A DNA stretch of 64,000 bases from Bog-159 sp049511415 (GCA_049511415.1 JBEKYC010000005.1:62001-126000); one strand, 5' to 3'. Positions 1 through 10,515 are shown, counted from the stretch's first letter. A program made the numbers and translations. Notes: a model not told the origin generated them from the sequence alone.

Positions 1-71
1 CCGAGCAGTACCGCTAGGAATTCCTGGGCCCTTCCGTATCGCGTTTGGTTACTGCATGTTACGCTCGGCAA

Positions 72-3000
72 ATGGACGGCCAGGAGAATAATTCCAGTGT
101 GGCCGTGTTGGCGGAAAAGCCTTCCGTGGCTCGGGACATCTCCCGGGTGCTGGGCGCCACGAAGACCGGCCAAGGGTATCTGCACGGCAACGGCTATGTG
201 GTGACCTGGGCCATCGGACATCTCGTCGCGCTGGCACAACCTCACGAGATTCGACCGGAGTGGAAGCATTGGCGGCGCGACCTGTTGCCTATGCTGCCGC
301 ATGATTGGCCGTTGGTCATTTACGAGAAGACCAAAGATCAGTTTGAGGTCGTCCAAAAGATTCTGAATTCGCCGAAAGTTGCCCGGGTGGTGTGCGCCAC
401 CGACGCCGGCCGCGAAGGCGAACTGATCTTTCGATACATCTACGAAGCCGCCGGCTGCCGGAAGCCGTTCAGCCGTTTGTGGATCTCGTCGCTCACTCCG
501 GACGCCATCCGCAAGGGCTTTAGCGAATTGAAGGATGGAGCGGCATACGATCCGCTGGCCGATGCCGCCCGCGGCCGCAGCCGGGCTGACTGGCTGGTGG
601 GCATGAACCTGTCGCGCGCGTACACTTTGGCGCTGAATGACGAACTCTCCGTGGGCCGTGTGCAAACGCCAACGTTGGCCATGGTGGCGGAGAGGGAGTT
701 AGTCATTCGGGCCTTTGTGCCGGAAGATTACATCGAGGTGCAGGCGACGTTCAGTCCCGTGGCGGAAGCGAAGTATCGGGGCGCCTGGTTCCGCGAGCCG
801 GTGAAGGATTCCATTCAGATGGCCATGCGGCTGCCGCCCGATGGCGAAGAAGCCGGCCGCATAGTGAAGCGGGCGCGTAGCGGCGTCGCGCGAATCGAAT
901 CCATTAAATCCGAAACGCAGCGCATGGCGCCGCCGCCGTTGTACGACTTGACCGAACTGCAGCGGCATGCCAACCGGCTGTTCGGCTTCAGCGCGCAGAA
1001 GACCTTGGAGATCGCGCAGGCATTGTACGAGAGCCGCAAGTTGATCAGCTACCCGCGCACCGATAGCCGCCATCTCTCGCAGGATGTGGCGCATACGCTG
1101 CCTGCGGTGGTGCGTGCGATTGAGGGGCGCTACCAGGAACTAATCGCGCCCGGCGCCGGCGAACGGCCGCTCGGCCGCCGTTTTGTGGACGATTCGAAAG
1201 TCACCGATCATCACGCCATCATCCCGACCACGATACAAGCCGGAGATCTGATGGCCGATGAACGCAAGATTTACGATTTGATTTGCCGGCGCCTGTTGAG
1301 CGCATGGCACGACGATTACATCACGGCCGTAACCGCCGTGATCACGGCCATTGCCAATCCTGGGGTGACCGACAAATATCACACCAGTGGAACGGCAGTG
1401 GTGCAATTGGGCTGGAAGGTGCTGGACGTGGTTCCGGAGCGGCGCCAGGAACGCGGCGCAGAAGAGCCGTCGCTGCCGCCGGGACTCGCGGAGGGTCAGC
1501 CGCAAGCCGTGCTGGACGCCGAAGCGCAGAAGAAGAAGACACGGCCCCCCAAGCGGTTTACCGAAGGCACGCTGCTGACGGCCATGGAGACGGCCGGCAA
1601 GACTCTCGATGAGAAAGAGCTGTCGGACGCCATGAAAGAAACCGGCCTGGGGACGCCGGCCACGCGCGCGGCCATCATCGAAGTCCTGCTGAAGCGCGGC
1701 TATATCGTGCGCGACGGCAAGAGCCTGCAGGCCACCGAAAAGGGCATTCATCTGATCGAGGTGGTGCATCCCGAAGTGAAGAGTCCCGCCATGACGGGTC
1801 AGTGGGAAGCCTACCTGAAACGCATTCAGAAAGGCACAGCGAAGCTGGCGCCGTTTATCGAGGGAATTGAGAATTATGTAAGAGAAGTGGTGGGGAAGGT
1901 AGAATCACGGCCAGCGCCGGCTGCCAACGCCGGCGTTCCGGAAGCCCCGCGCGAGCTTAAGCCCGCTCTCCCCGCCGGCGCCAGTCTCACGGATTTGCTG
2001 CACTCGGCCTTCGGATACGAATGCTTCCGGCCCAATCAGGAGGCCGTTTGCGAGGCCGTTATCGCCGGCCGCGACGTATTGCTGGTGATGCCGACCGGCT
2101 CCGGCAAATCGCTCTGTTATCAACTGCCGGGTGTGGCGCGCGGCGGCACCACTTTGGTCATTAGTCCGCTGATCGCGCTGATGGAAGACCAGGTCGCCAA
2201 GTTGAAAGCCATGCATCTGGCCGTGGATCGGATTCATTCCGGCCGCGATCGCGCGGCTTCGCGGCAGGCTTCCATCGATTATCTGGAAGGCAAGCTGCAA
2301 TTCCTCTTTGTCGCGCCGGAGCGTTTGCGCGTGCCGGGCTTTCCGGCCATGCTGGCCAAGCGTAAGCCATCGCTGGTGGCCATCGACGAAGCCCATTGCA
2401 TTTCGCAATGGGGCCACGATTTCCGTCCCGATTACCGCATGCTGGGCCAGTATCTGCCGCATCTGCGTCCGGCGCCGGTGATCGCCATGACGGCCACCGC
2501 TACGTCCCTGGTCCAGAACGACATCGTCGAACAGCTTGGCCTCGGCGAGGCCCAGCGCTTCATTCACGGCTTCCGGCGTTCCAATATCGCCGTTGAGGTG
2601 GTTGAGGCGCCGCAAAGCGAACGCGCCGATCTGGCGCGCGAATTGTTGCAGGATGCCGCGCGGCGTCCTGCTATCGTCTACGTGCCGACGCGCCGCGAGG
2701 CGGACAGCTTTGCCGCCGAGTTGAAACAGGATTTTCCCGCTGCGGCCTACCATGCGGGCCTGGATTCGCAGCGTCGCAAGAGCGTGCAGACGGCCTTTCT
2801 CGCCGGAGAACTGCAAGTCACCGTGGCGACCATCGCGTTCGGTATGGGTATCGATAAACCGGATATCCGCACGGTCATTCACACGGCGCTGCCGGGTTCG
2901 CTCGAAGCCTACTACCAGGAAGTGGGGCGCGCGGGCCGCGATGGCGCGCCGTCTCGCGCGGTCCTGATGCATGCGTATGCGGACCGCTTTACGCACGATT

Positions 3001-4001
3001 ACTTCTTCGACCGCGATTATCCGGACGTCGCGGTTCTGGAGAGCATCTACGCCCGCCTGACAGATCAGGCGTTGCTGAAAGAAGTCGTGCAACGCGTGGT
3101 GCGCATCGACGGAGACGTCTTCGACAAGGCACTCGAAAAGCTATGGATTCACGGCGGCGCGCTGGTGGACGCGGAAGAGACGCTGCGGCGCGGCAGTGAA
3201 GCCTGGCGCGAGCTGTACCTGGCACAGGCCGAGCACAAGCTGGCGCAGATCGAGTTGATGATCCGCTACACGCAATCGAGCGACTGCCGCATGCTGGGCC
3301 TGGTGCGGCATTTCGGCGATTTTGCCGACACCCAGCAGCGCTGCGGGATCTGCGATTTCTGCGCGCCGGATGAGTGTATCGCACAGAGCTTCCGGGAAGC
3401 TTCGGAGGGCGAGCGCAAGGCGGCGGGCCGCATTCTGGCGGCGCTGAAGAAATCCGGAAGAAAGGCCACCGGGCGATTGCACGGCGAGGTCTTCGCGGAC
3501 TTTTCGCTGGACCGCGACTCGTACGAACAGGTGCTGGGCGGGATGGCGCGCGCCGGATGGGTGGAGTTGTCCGACGCGTCGTTCCAGCAAGACGGCCGGC
3601 GGGTGGATTACCGCGTGGCGGCGCCGAGCGCGGCCGGACGAGAGATCGATGCATCGGCGGTGCCGCGATTCGAGATGAAACTGGAGATCGAGGCCGCGCC
3701 GAAGCGCCGGAAGAAAGCGCGCGCGGCGCGGCGCCGTGGCCGGGAGAAGGCCAAGCCCGCCCAGAAGGCTGCGCCGCCGGCTTCGCATGCCGCAGTCGAA
3801 AAGGCGCTGCGCGACTGGCGCCTGGCGGAGGCGCGCCGGCGGGAAGTGCCCGCGTTCCGAATATTCACCGACAAGACGTTGCAGGCGATCGCGGCGGAAA
3901 GACCGGCTACGACGCGGGAACTGCTGGAGATTCCGGGTGTCGGTCCACGGCTGGCGGAGCAGTATGGGGCGCAGATTTTTGGGATACTGGCGCGGTCGTA
4001 A
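72..4001 (+). CDS. Topoisomerase III-RecQ helicase-HRDC fusion protein
   Basis: A 1309-aa protein joining a type IA topoisomerase III to a RecQ 3'-5' helicase, so strand passage and unwinding sit on one chain. Topoisomerase half (about 8-640): TOPRIM start AEKPSVARD, TDAGREGE at 110-117, and active-site SYPRTDS with Tyr327, close to Tyr328 of E. coli TopB. RecQ half (about 645-1165): Walker A TGSGKS at 675-680, DEAH at 772-775, EVGRAGRDG at 950-958, and zinc cysteines at 1072, 1091, 1094 and 1097. A basic Ala/Lys/Arg linker precedes an HRDC-like domain at about 1240-1309. An in-frame TTG lies at 45, but the ATG at 72 gives the Tyr numbering expected for TopB. Inferred role: dissolution of recombination or stalled-fork intermediates. 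The domain calls are secure; the joint function is inference. No frameshift separates the halves. Confidence 0.95.
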   Translation: MDGQENNSSVAVLAEKPSVARDISRVLGATKTGQGYLHGNGYVVTWAIGHLVALAQPHEIRPEWKHWRRDLLPMLPHDWPLVIYEKTKDQFEVVQKILNSPKVARVVCATDAGREGELIFRYIYEAAGCRKPFSRLWISSLTPDAIRKGFSELKDGAAYDPLADAARGRSRADWLVGMNLSRAYTLALNDELSVGRVQTPTLAMVAERELVIRAFVPEDYIEVQATFSPVAEAKYRGAWFREPVKDSIQMAMRLPPDGEEAGRIVKRARSGVARIESIKSETQRMAPPPLYDLTELQRHANRLFGFSAQKTLEIAQALYESRKLISYPRTDSRHLSQDVAHTLPAVVRAIEGRYQELIAPGAGERPLGRRFVDDSKVTDHHAIIPTTIQAGDLMADERKIYDLICRRLLSAWHDDYITAVTAVITAIANPGVTDKYHTSGTAVVQLGWKVLDVVPERRQERGAEEPSLPPGLAEGQPQAVLDAEAQKKKTRPPKRFTEGTLLTAMETAGKTLDEKELSDAMKETGLGTPATRAAIIEVLLKRGYIVRDGKSLQATEKGIHLIEVVHPEVKSPAMTGQWEAYLKRIQKGTAKLAPFIEGIENYVREVVGKVESRPAPAANAGVPEAPRELKPALPAGASLTDLLHSAFGYECFRPNQEAVCEAVIAGRDVLLVMPTGSGKSLCYQLPGVARGGTTLVISPLIALMEDQVAKLKAMHLAVDRIHSGRDRAASRQASIDYLEGKLQFLFVAPERLRVPGFPAMLAKRKPSLVAIDEAHCISQWGHDFRPDYRMLGQYLPHLRPAPVIAMTATATSLVQNDIVEQLGLGEAQRFIHGFRRSNIAVEVVEAPQSERADLARELLQDAARRPAIVYVPTRREADSFAAELKQDFPAAAYHAGLDSQRRKSVQTAFLAGELQVTVATIAFGMGIDKPDIRTVIHTALPGSLEAYYQEVGRAGRDGAPSRAVLMHAYADRFTHDYFFDRDYPDVAVLESIYARLTDQALLKEVVQRVVRIDGDVFDKALEKLWIHGGALVDAEETLRRGSEAWRELYLAQAEHKLAQIELMIRYTQSSDCRMLGLVRHFGDFADTQQRCGICDFCAPDECIAQSFREASEGERKAAGRILAALKKSGRKATGRLHGEVFADFSLDRDSYEQVLGGMARAGWVELSDASFQQDGRRVDYRVAAPSAAGREIDASAVPRFEMKLEIEAAPKRRKKARAARRRGREKAKPAQKAAPPASHAAVEKALRDWRLAEARRREVPAFRIFTDKTLQAIAAERPATTRELLEIPGVGPRLAEQYGAQIFGILARS

Positions 4002-4112
4002 GCTGGGTCAGACCTGTTCGACACGGCGATGCGATTCCCTTTGCCACCGGGGATCCACGTAGTTGGAGCAGGCTCGGCGCCTTCGGAGCTTCCACCGCTA
4101 CACTTAGAATGT

Positions 4113-5021
4113 ATGGAAGTCCGCGCCATGAGGGGTTGGGACGAATTCGAGACCAGCGTCCGCGATCTCGAATCTGAGCGCGCCAAGCTGAAGGCTGAGC
4201 GACCCGGGTTCTATGCATCACCGTGGTTGTTTCGCGGCCACGCCTCCAGCAACTGGCGGCTTGAGACCACGCTGGAACGCTATGTGCCGAACGCCGCTCA
4301 CTGCAAAATTCGCAGCTTTCACCAAAAGGTGCTCGCAGCAAAGCCGCAGATCGAGTCGGTCACGGGGCGACACTGGGACGTCCCCGACCTCGACAAGTTC
4401 TCTTATGAGCTTGCGGGGCGGGAGTCCTTGACCCTCCCGGAATTCCCTGGCTACGAATTCTGGGCTTACCTTCGGCACGTTGGTTTCCCATCGCCGCTGC
4501 TCGATTGGACCCGGTCTCATTATGTTGCCGCCTTCTTTGCATTCAGAGGAGATCTCGCTCGGCAGGATCATGAGGCGGCCATTTTGGCCTATTTGGAGTT
4601 TGCCGGCACAACGAAGCGCCACCTGGAGCCCCACATTGCGACATTTGGGCCTCATGTCCGGACTCACGTGCGACACGTACTGCAGAAGAGCGATTACTCG
4701 ATTTGTTCGGATCACCAAAAAGGAGATTGGCACCTTGCAAGCCACGAGGATGCGTTATCGTACGGTCGAGAGTCGATGGTGAAGTTCACGATTCCCACCG
4801 CGGAACGCGTAAGTGTACTGAGTATGTTGGACCGCTTCAGAGGCGTCGTCCGCAGCGCGCAGAGTGTAAGGTCCCACCCACCGGCACCATTTTGGTGCAC
4901 AATGGTTCTATGCGAACGGCAGGCAAGATCGTGCGCCAGAGTGTCAGCCTTCCGGCAAATATCGCAGTCCAAGTGCGCTCGATGGCAAAGACCCGGCGGG
5001 TCAGCGCCAACAGGATGTTAG
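4113..5021 (+). CDS. FRG-domain protein with a disrupted C-terminus
   Basis: The N-terminal three quarters match the FRG domain (PF08867, function unknown, often in accessory regions). Seen here are FRGH at residues 40-43 followed by NWRLETTLER, and a later LLDWTRSHYVAAFF block. The match continues to KFTIPTAERVSVLSMLDR near residue 243 (about position 4843). There the expected closing segment (typically a Met/Asn-rich stretch ending in Leu-Phe) is replaced by unrelated low-quality sequence that runs through the promoter and start of the next gene before a stop at 5021. The gene therefore looks truncated by a deletion or junction near 4843 and is probably inactive. Start chosen at ATG 4113; ATG 4128 is an alternative. 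There is no clear Shine-Dalgarno. Confidence 0.7.
   Translation: MEVRAMRGWDEFETSVRDLESERAKLKAERPGFYASPWLFRGHASSNWRLETTLERYVPNAAHCKIRSFHQKVLAAKPQIESVTGRHWDVPDLDKFSYELAGRESLTLPEFPGYEFWAYLRHVGFPSPLLDWTRSHYVAAFFAFRGDLARQDHEAAILAYLEFAGTTKRHLEPHIATFGPHVRTHVRHVLQKSDYSICSDHQKGDWHLASHEDALSYGRESMVKFTIPTAERVSVLSMLDRFRGVVRSAQSVRSHPPAPFWCTMVLCERQARSCARVSAFRQISQSKCARWQRPGGSAPTGC
4884..4906. promoter_or_regulatory. Inverted repeats before the RHH gene (candidate operator)
   Basis: Two overlapping inverted repeats sit immediately upstream of the ATG at 4910. GCACCA/TGGTGC (4884-4889 and 4893-4898, 3-base loop) is perfect, and ACCATT/AATGGT (4886-4891 and 4901-4906) flanks it. Ribbon-helix-helix repressors usually bind short palindromes in their own promoter, so this is a plausible autoregulatory operator. 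It could also be an mRNA hairpin masking the start codon. Binding is inference only. Confidence 0.45.
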
Positions 5022-5167
5022 TGGAACTGGTCGAAAACGGAATAGCGGCGGAGAGGCAGAAGCAGCAGGAGTTCTTTGACTTGGCCGAGCGCTTCCGTAA
5101 TGCGAATGATCCCGAAGAGGTAAAGCGTCTCGGCGATCAAATGGGCCGACTAGTCTTCGGCGGCTGA
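4910..5167 (+). CDS. Ribbon-helix-helix (CopG/Arc-like) DNA-binding protein, antitoxin-like
   Basis: An 85-aa protein whose first half (about residues 3-45) has the RHH pattern. A short beta strand RQSVSLPANIAVQVRSMAK is followed by SANRMLVELVENGIAAERQ, as in CopG/Arc-type repressors and antitoxins. The second half is a charged helix ending RLGDQMGRLVFGG. ATG 4910 is chosen because the longer frame upstream lies inside the FRG gene and has no family resemblance. Inverted repeats lie directly in front of the start. The next small gene begins 16 bases downstream, suggesting a two-gene unit. By family this is probably a dimeric transcriptional repressor; whether it neutralises a toxin cannot be told from sequence. 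Confidence 0.7.
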   Translation: MRTAGKIVRQSVSLPANIAVQVRSMAKTRRVSANRMLVELVENGIAAERQKQQEFFDLAERFRNANDPEEVKRLGDQMGRLVFGG

Positions 5168-5183
5168 TGCCAGAAATCGAGAG

Positions 5184-5411
5184 TTGGGCAATTTCCCCAA
5201 CGCCGTCCGCCTGCACTTGATCGATCGGATGCACAGCCGCGAGATTAGCATCGCCGATCTCAACCAGCTTCGTCTCTGGGTGGAATCCCGGCCGGACGTG
5301 CCGGAAGGCGACTGGTACAAGGATTTCGGCTCCTTCAAGATTTGCGGTCAAGGATCATTACCGAAGACCATTCTGCAGCACGGACAGGCTGCCAAGGGAG
5401 AGGCCCTTTAA
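5184..5411 (+). CDS. Small conserved protein paired with the RHH gene (possible TA partner)
   Basis: A 75-aa protein read from TTG 5184. It has an N-terminal helical part (FPNAVRLHLIDRM, SIADLNQLRLWVES), then a compact motif with P-EGDWYKDFGSFKICG and a closing KTILQHGQAAKGEAL. I know this ending only as a recurrent feature of small proteins beside RHH-type regulators; I cannot assign a function. Start is uncertain. An ATG at 5167 overlaps the RHH stop codon (TGATG) but reads into a stop after 17 codons in another frame, so either TTG 5184 or ATG 5229 is used, or a small indel has detached the original start. Distance to the RHH gene (16 bases) and shared strand suggest an operon. Toxin-like activity is a hypothesis. 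Confidence 0.55.
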   Translation: MGNFPNAVRLHLIDRMHSREISIADLNQLRLWVESRPDVPEGDWYKDFGSFKICGQGSLPKTILQHGQAAKGEAL

Positions 5412-5431
5412 TATTGTAGAGGCACAGCGTA

Positions 5432-5732
5432 ATGTCAGATTCATTGAACCCAAACATCCGTTGCTCCTATTCCGGCTGGATGGCCAGGACGGCGGGCGTA
5501 GTCGCGCAGTTATCCGTGGACGGCGCTGAATTCTGGGTGGCGGATGAATCGCCGGAGCACTCCAAACTTCAGCCCCGAGACGCTCGCAGGCGCCATTCGT
5601 ATGGTGATGGTGGTGCCAGATCCGGACGCCGCACTTGCGCGGGCAGTGGCGGATCAGCCGTACGGCTGGCGCGTCGGGCGGGTTGCCGGTCCATTCGGAC
5701 ATCACTGGGAGATCGGCAAGCCTCTGAACTGA
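5432..5732 (+). pseudogene. VOC/glyoxalase-family gene remnant
   Basis: Reading from ATG 5432 gives VVAQLSVDGAEFWVADESPEHS, typical of the vicinal oxygen chelate (PhnB/glyoxalase-like) family. The frame is then lost. The next frame continues with NFSPETL...RMVMVVPDPDAALARAVADQ and ends with GWRVGRVAGPFGHHWEIGKPL, the usual VOC C-terminus. The shift falls at about 5566 in a run of three A (TCCAAACTTC), where removing one A would restore Ser-Asn-Phe. About ten residues normally found between the ARAVA helix and the GWR strand are missing, and the N-terminal half is very short. The gene is therefore broken by at least a frameshift and small deletions. Its 3' end overlaps the 3' end of the convergent acyl-CoA dehydrogenase gene by 31 bases. 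Confidence 0.75.
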
Positions 5733-7171
5733 GTCGCGACGGCGGCGGCGGTGAACATCGCCAGTTCGCGGAACATCTCTTCCGCGCCGGCTTCGCGTTC
5801 GGCTTGCGGCAGCGCCAGGTGGGCTTCCACGCGGCGGCGCATTCCCTCGATCTCGCCCGGGCTGGCCGCCTCCTGCAACGACTCGAACAGGAGGCGATGC
5901 GCGCCTTTACGTTCCATCACCTCCATGCCGTCGAGGATCTGGCGATGGCAGGTGCCTTCCCAAATGGTCAGCACCATGGCCTCGCGAAACCAGCGTTCGA
6001 CGGGGAACTCTGCCAGCACGCCGAGCGCGCCATGCACCTCCATGGCCCAGCGGGCGATCTGCGGCGCCACATCGGAAGTCCAGTACTTGGCCAAGTGCGC
6101 GACCAGGCGGAAGAGATGATAGCGGTCGGAGTAAGGCGGCTTCTGACGCCACACTTCGTCGAGGCGCTGGATGCTTTCCCAGCCGAGCGCGAAGGCGCGC
6201 CGCAGCGTCTCGATATGTTGCCGGAACTGCTGCGCCATTAGCGGCTGCTCGAATACCGGCTTGCCGAAGGCGATGCGGCCGCGGGCGAAGTCCGCCGACT
6301 CGGCGAGCGCGCGCTGGGCTATGGCGGCGCTGCCGAGGGAATTCGTGGCGCGGGACAGGTTCAGCACTTCGAGGATCAGATGCACGCCTTGGTCGCGCGA
6401 GCCGAGCAGCCATGCTTCACTGTGGCGCAGTTCCACTTCGCCGGTGGGCACTGAACGGGTCGCCACTTTGTCTTTCAGACGGCGGACAGTATAATTCAAT
6501 TCGCCGTTTTCGCGGCGCTTGGGCAGCAGAAACAGAGCGAGGCCGCGCACGTTGTGCGGCGCATCCGCGGGACGCGCGGCGACAACGGCCAGGTCCGCCC
6601 CGGCGTTACTGGCGAAGTATTTGTCGCCGGTGAGCAGCCAGTGGCCGTCCGCCGGGCGGGCGATGGTTTCGACGTTCGCGCCCAAGTCGGAGCCGCCCTT
6701 GATCTCGGTCATCCAGGTGGCGCCCTGCCAGACGGTATCATCGCGGCGCAGCAGGGGCGGCAGGAAGCGGGCTTTGAGCGACTCGCCGCCATGCTGATCG
6801 AGCGCCACGGCAGTGGCCAGCGATACCACATAGGGACACGTCAGGCCGGGATCGTAGAAGCAGGTGATGTAATCGAACAGGGCGCAGGCGGCGAGGGACT
6901 GATCGTCGAAGGCGCGCCAGACCACCCCGGCTTTGTAGCCCTGCCGGAGGGCACGCCAGTATTCGGGGGCGAACAGGATTTCATCCACGCGGCGGCCGCT
7001 ACGGTCGAACATGCGCAGCCATGGCGTGCCGGCGCGGTCGGTAGCGTCGGAGATGGCTTTGCCTTCGGTTTCCCACCAGGACTCGTAATCGCGGAGTGCG
7101 CGCTCGTGCGGCAAAGCGCCGAGCATGTGCTGGAGGAAATTGACGGGAGAACGTAAGACATCGATTTCCAT
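5702..7171 (-). CDS. Acyl-CoA dehydrogenase family protein, AidB-like
   Basis: A 489-aa flavoprotein of the acyl-CoA dehydrogenase superfamily, closest in layout to the AidB/long subgroup. It has an N-terminal helical domain, then WQGATWMTEIKGGSDLGANV (FAD/substrate loop, WMTE variant), a beta domain ending around the LLGSRDQGV motif, and a C-terminal helical domain with IWEGTCHRQILDGMEV. The Glu of IWEG (about residue 405) is at the place where AidB-type proteins carry WEG and is the candidate catalytic base. The enzyme would oxidise an acyl-CoA or, as for AidB, may act in alkylation-damage protection; the substrate cannot be deduced. The ATG at 7171 is the first plausible start. The gene stands alone among decayed neighbours and shows no lesion. 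Confidence 0.88.
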   Translation of the reverse strand: MEIDVLRSPVNFLQHMLGALPHERALRDYESWWETEGKAISDATDRAGTPWLRMFDRSGRRVDEILFAPEYWRALRQGYKAGVVWRAFDDQSLAACALFDYITCFYDPGLTCPYVVSLATAVALDQHGGESLKARFLPPLLRRDDTVWQGATWMTEIKGGSDLGANVETIARPADGHWLLTGDKYFASNAGADLAVVAARPADAPHNVRGLALFLLPKRRENGELNYTVRRLKDKVATRSVPTGEVELRHSEAWLLGSRDQGVHLILEVLNLSRATNSLGSAAIAQRALAESADFARGRIAFGKPVFEQPLMAQQFRQHIETLRRAFALGWESIQRLDEVWRQKPPYSDRYHLFRLVAHLAKYWTSDVAPQIARWAMEVHGALGVLAEFPVERWFREAMVLTIWEGTCHRQILDGMEVMERKGAHRLLFESLQEAASPGEIEGMRRRVEAHLALPQAEREAGAEEMFRELAMFTAAAVATQFRGLPISQ

Positions 7172-7183
7172 GCTGAAGCTATG

Positions 7184-7555
7184 TTATTTGACGGCGAACC
7201 AGATTTCCACTTCGCCGGCGCGGTAGATGGCGGTGGCGGTATCCCTGATGCCCGACACATGGCCGCGATGCGTGAACACGGCATAGCGTTGTGCGGGAAG
7301 ATGCACGTGGCGGAATGCGGCGGGGAGCGCCTGGAGATCCGATACTTCGACTCCGCGGAGGTAGTCGAATCCGGTTCGGCCGTTCATCGTGCTGACCACG
7401 CCGTATGCCACACTGCCGATCTGACCGGGTATGCGGCCTAAATGGGGTGTTAAGCGCTGCCATTGCGCCGGTATGTTTGTGACGGTCGACCCGTCGTAGT
7501 GGCTCTCTAAGCCGGCGATCACGCGCGGCTGGTTGGTTTCGATTCGATCCGGTTG
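7184..7555 (-). pseudogene. Remnant of a GyrI-like/AraC effector-binding domain protein
   Basis: The frame encodes RIETNQPRVIAGLESHYDG, IPAQWQRLTPHLGRIPGQIG, VAYGVV and QRYAVFTHRGHVSGIRDT, the core of the GyrI-like small-molecule-binding domain (AraC effector-binding family). It then jumps directly to a terminal GEVEIWFAVK. The roughly 35 residues normally found between the THR..I..T helix and the final EIW strand (with an acidic E-YD segment) are absent, so the domain has an internal deletion. Upstream it joins, without a start codon of its own, the tail of a beta-propeller reading frame. I read it as the right half of a chimeric wreck formed by deletion between two neighbouring genes. Confidence 0.65.
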
Positions 7556-8019
7556 CAGATCGCGCAACACCGTTTTGTTTTCCGTGTCGATCACCACCAG
7601 ATGCGCGCCATAGGACGATCCACCGCAGCCACATACGCCCGGCCGCCGTCGGGACTAAATGCGATGGCGAAGGGCATGGCCGTCAGCGGGATCACAGCCG
7701 ACGAATGACCGTCTGTAATGTCCAGTACGACCAGGCTATTCACCGCTCCCGGCGTAGCTCCTCATTCTTCTCCGGGTACGCCTTCGTAAAGCTGTGTGAG
7801 AACATACATGGAAAGGTGATCGGGCGTTGGCGCGATGATCGCCGCGCCCGCAGCCGCGGGAAATTCCGCAACAGTTGCCCCCGTGCCCGTATCCAGTATG
7901 GAGATGGTTGCCGGAGTGGAGCAGCACAGCGCCACGTATGCTTTTGACGCAGCCAGGCACGGCATCGCGCCCGCCGCCAGAGCCCCTGCCAGGGCCAGAA
8001 CGCGCCGCAAATTATTCAT
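7556..8019 (-). pseudogene. Secreted YncE-like beta-propeller gene remnant
   Basis: From ATG 8019 there is a signal peptide (NNLRRVLALAGALAAGAMPCLA) and a first propeller blade: KAYVALCCSTPATISILDTGTG, then VAEFPAA and a second blade start. A TGA stop interrupts at about 7762. The same frame continues beyond it with NSLVVLDITDGHSSAVIPL and AFSPDGGRAYVAAVD, typical YncE/YVTN blades, and after a frame change near 7605 with HLVVIDTENKTVLRDL. The gene is thus broken by an in-frame stop and a frameshift and ends where the GyrI-like fragment begins. Only about two and a half of the expected seven blades remain. The intact family consists of exported proteins of unknown ligand. Confidence 0.7.
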
Positions 8020-8104
8020 GGTTGGAGTCCGCCTGCCGTCGTCTATATAGTAGTCCAATCGCCGGCCCGCGCCACCAATGCCGCCGCCATTGCATCATTA
8101 GGGT

Positions 8105-8316
8105 ATGGCCATTCACACCGTCCAAATCCCCGTCGGCGGGATGACGTGCGGCAGTTGCGCCCGCACGGTGGAACGCAAACTTTCTACCAGCCCGGGCGTG
8201 ACCAACGCGCGGGTGGACCTGGCGGGCGGCACAGCCATCGTCGAATTCGACGCCGACCACACCCAACTACCTGACCTGCGGCACGTCATCGAGCAGTTAG
8301 GGTACACTGTACAGCC

Positions 8317-8320
<4 letters not shown>
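8105..8320 (+). CDS. copZ: Copper chaperone, heavy-metal-associated domain
   Basis: A 71-aa single HMA domain with the beta-alpha-beta-beta-alpha-beta ferredoxin-like pattern and the metal site GMTCGSC near the N-terminus (Cys14 and Cys17). By family it carries Cu(I) in the cytoplasm and hands it to the ATPase encoded next. Its stop overlaps the start of copA (ATGA at 8317-8320), indicating translational coupling. It resembles the N-terminal HMA domain of the following CopA. There is no obvious CsoR or CueR operator upstream. The gene is divergent from the propeller remnant. Confidence 0.88.
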
Positions 8321-10461
<2,141 letters not shown>

Positions 10462-10515
10462 AAGGGAAGCGATCCTGCGACCGATTGCCCACAACCTGTT
10501 ATCCTGAGGTTTCCA

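Noticed and set aside
5167..5220. ATG overlapping the RHH stop codon as start of the 75-aa gene
   Set aside because: It reaches a stop after 17 codons and is in a different frame from the conserved sequence. It is kept only as a hint of an indel.
8303..8311. TACA-C-TGTA palindrome resembling a CopY 'cop box' before copA
   Set aside because: The cop box is TACA-N2-TGTA, and this has a one-base spacer. It lies inside the end of copZ, coding for Tyr-Thr-Val.
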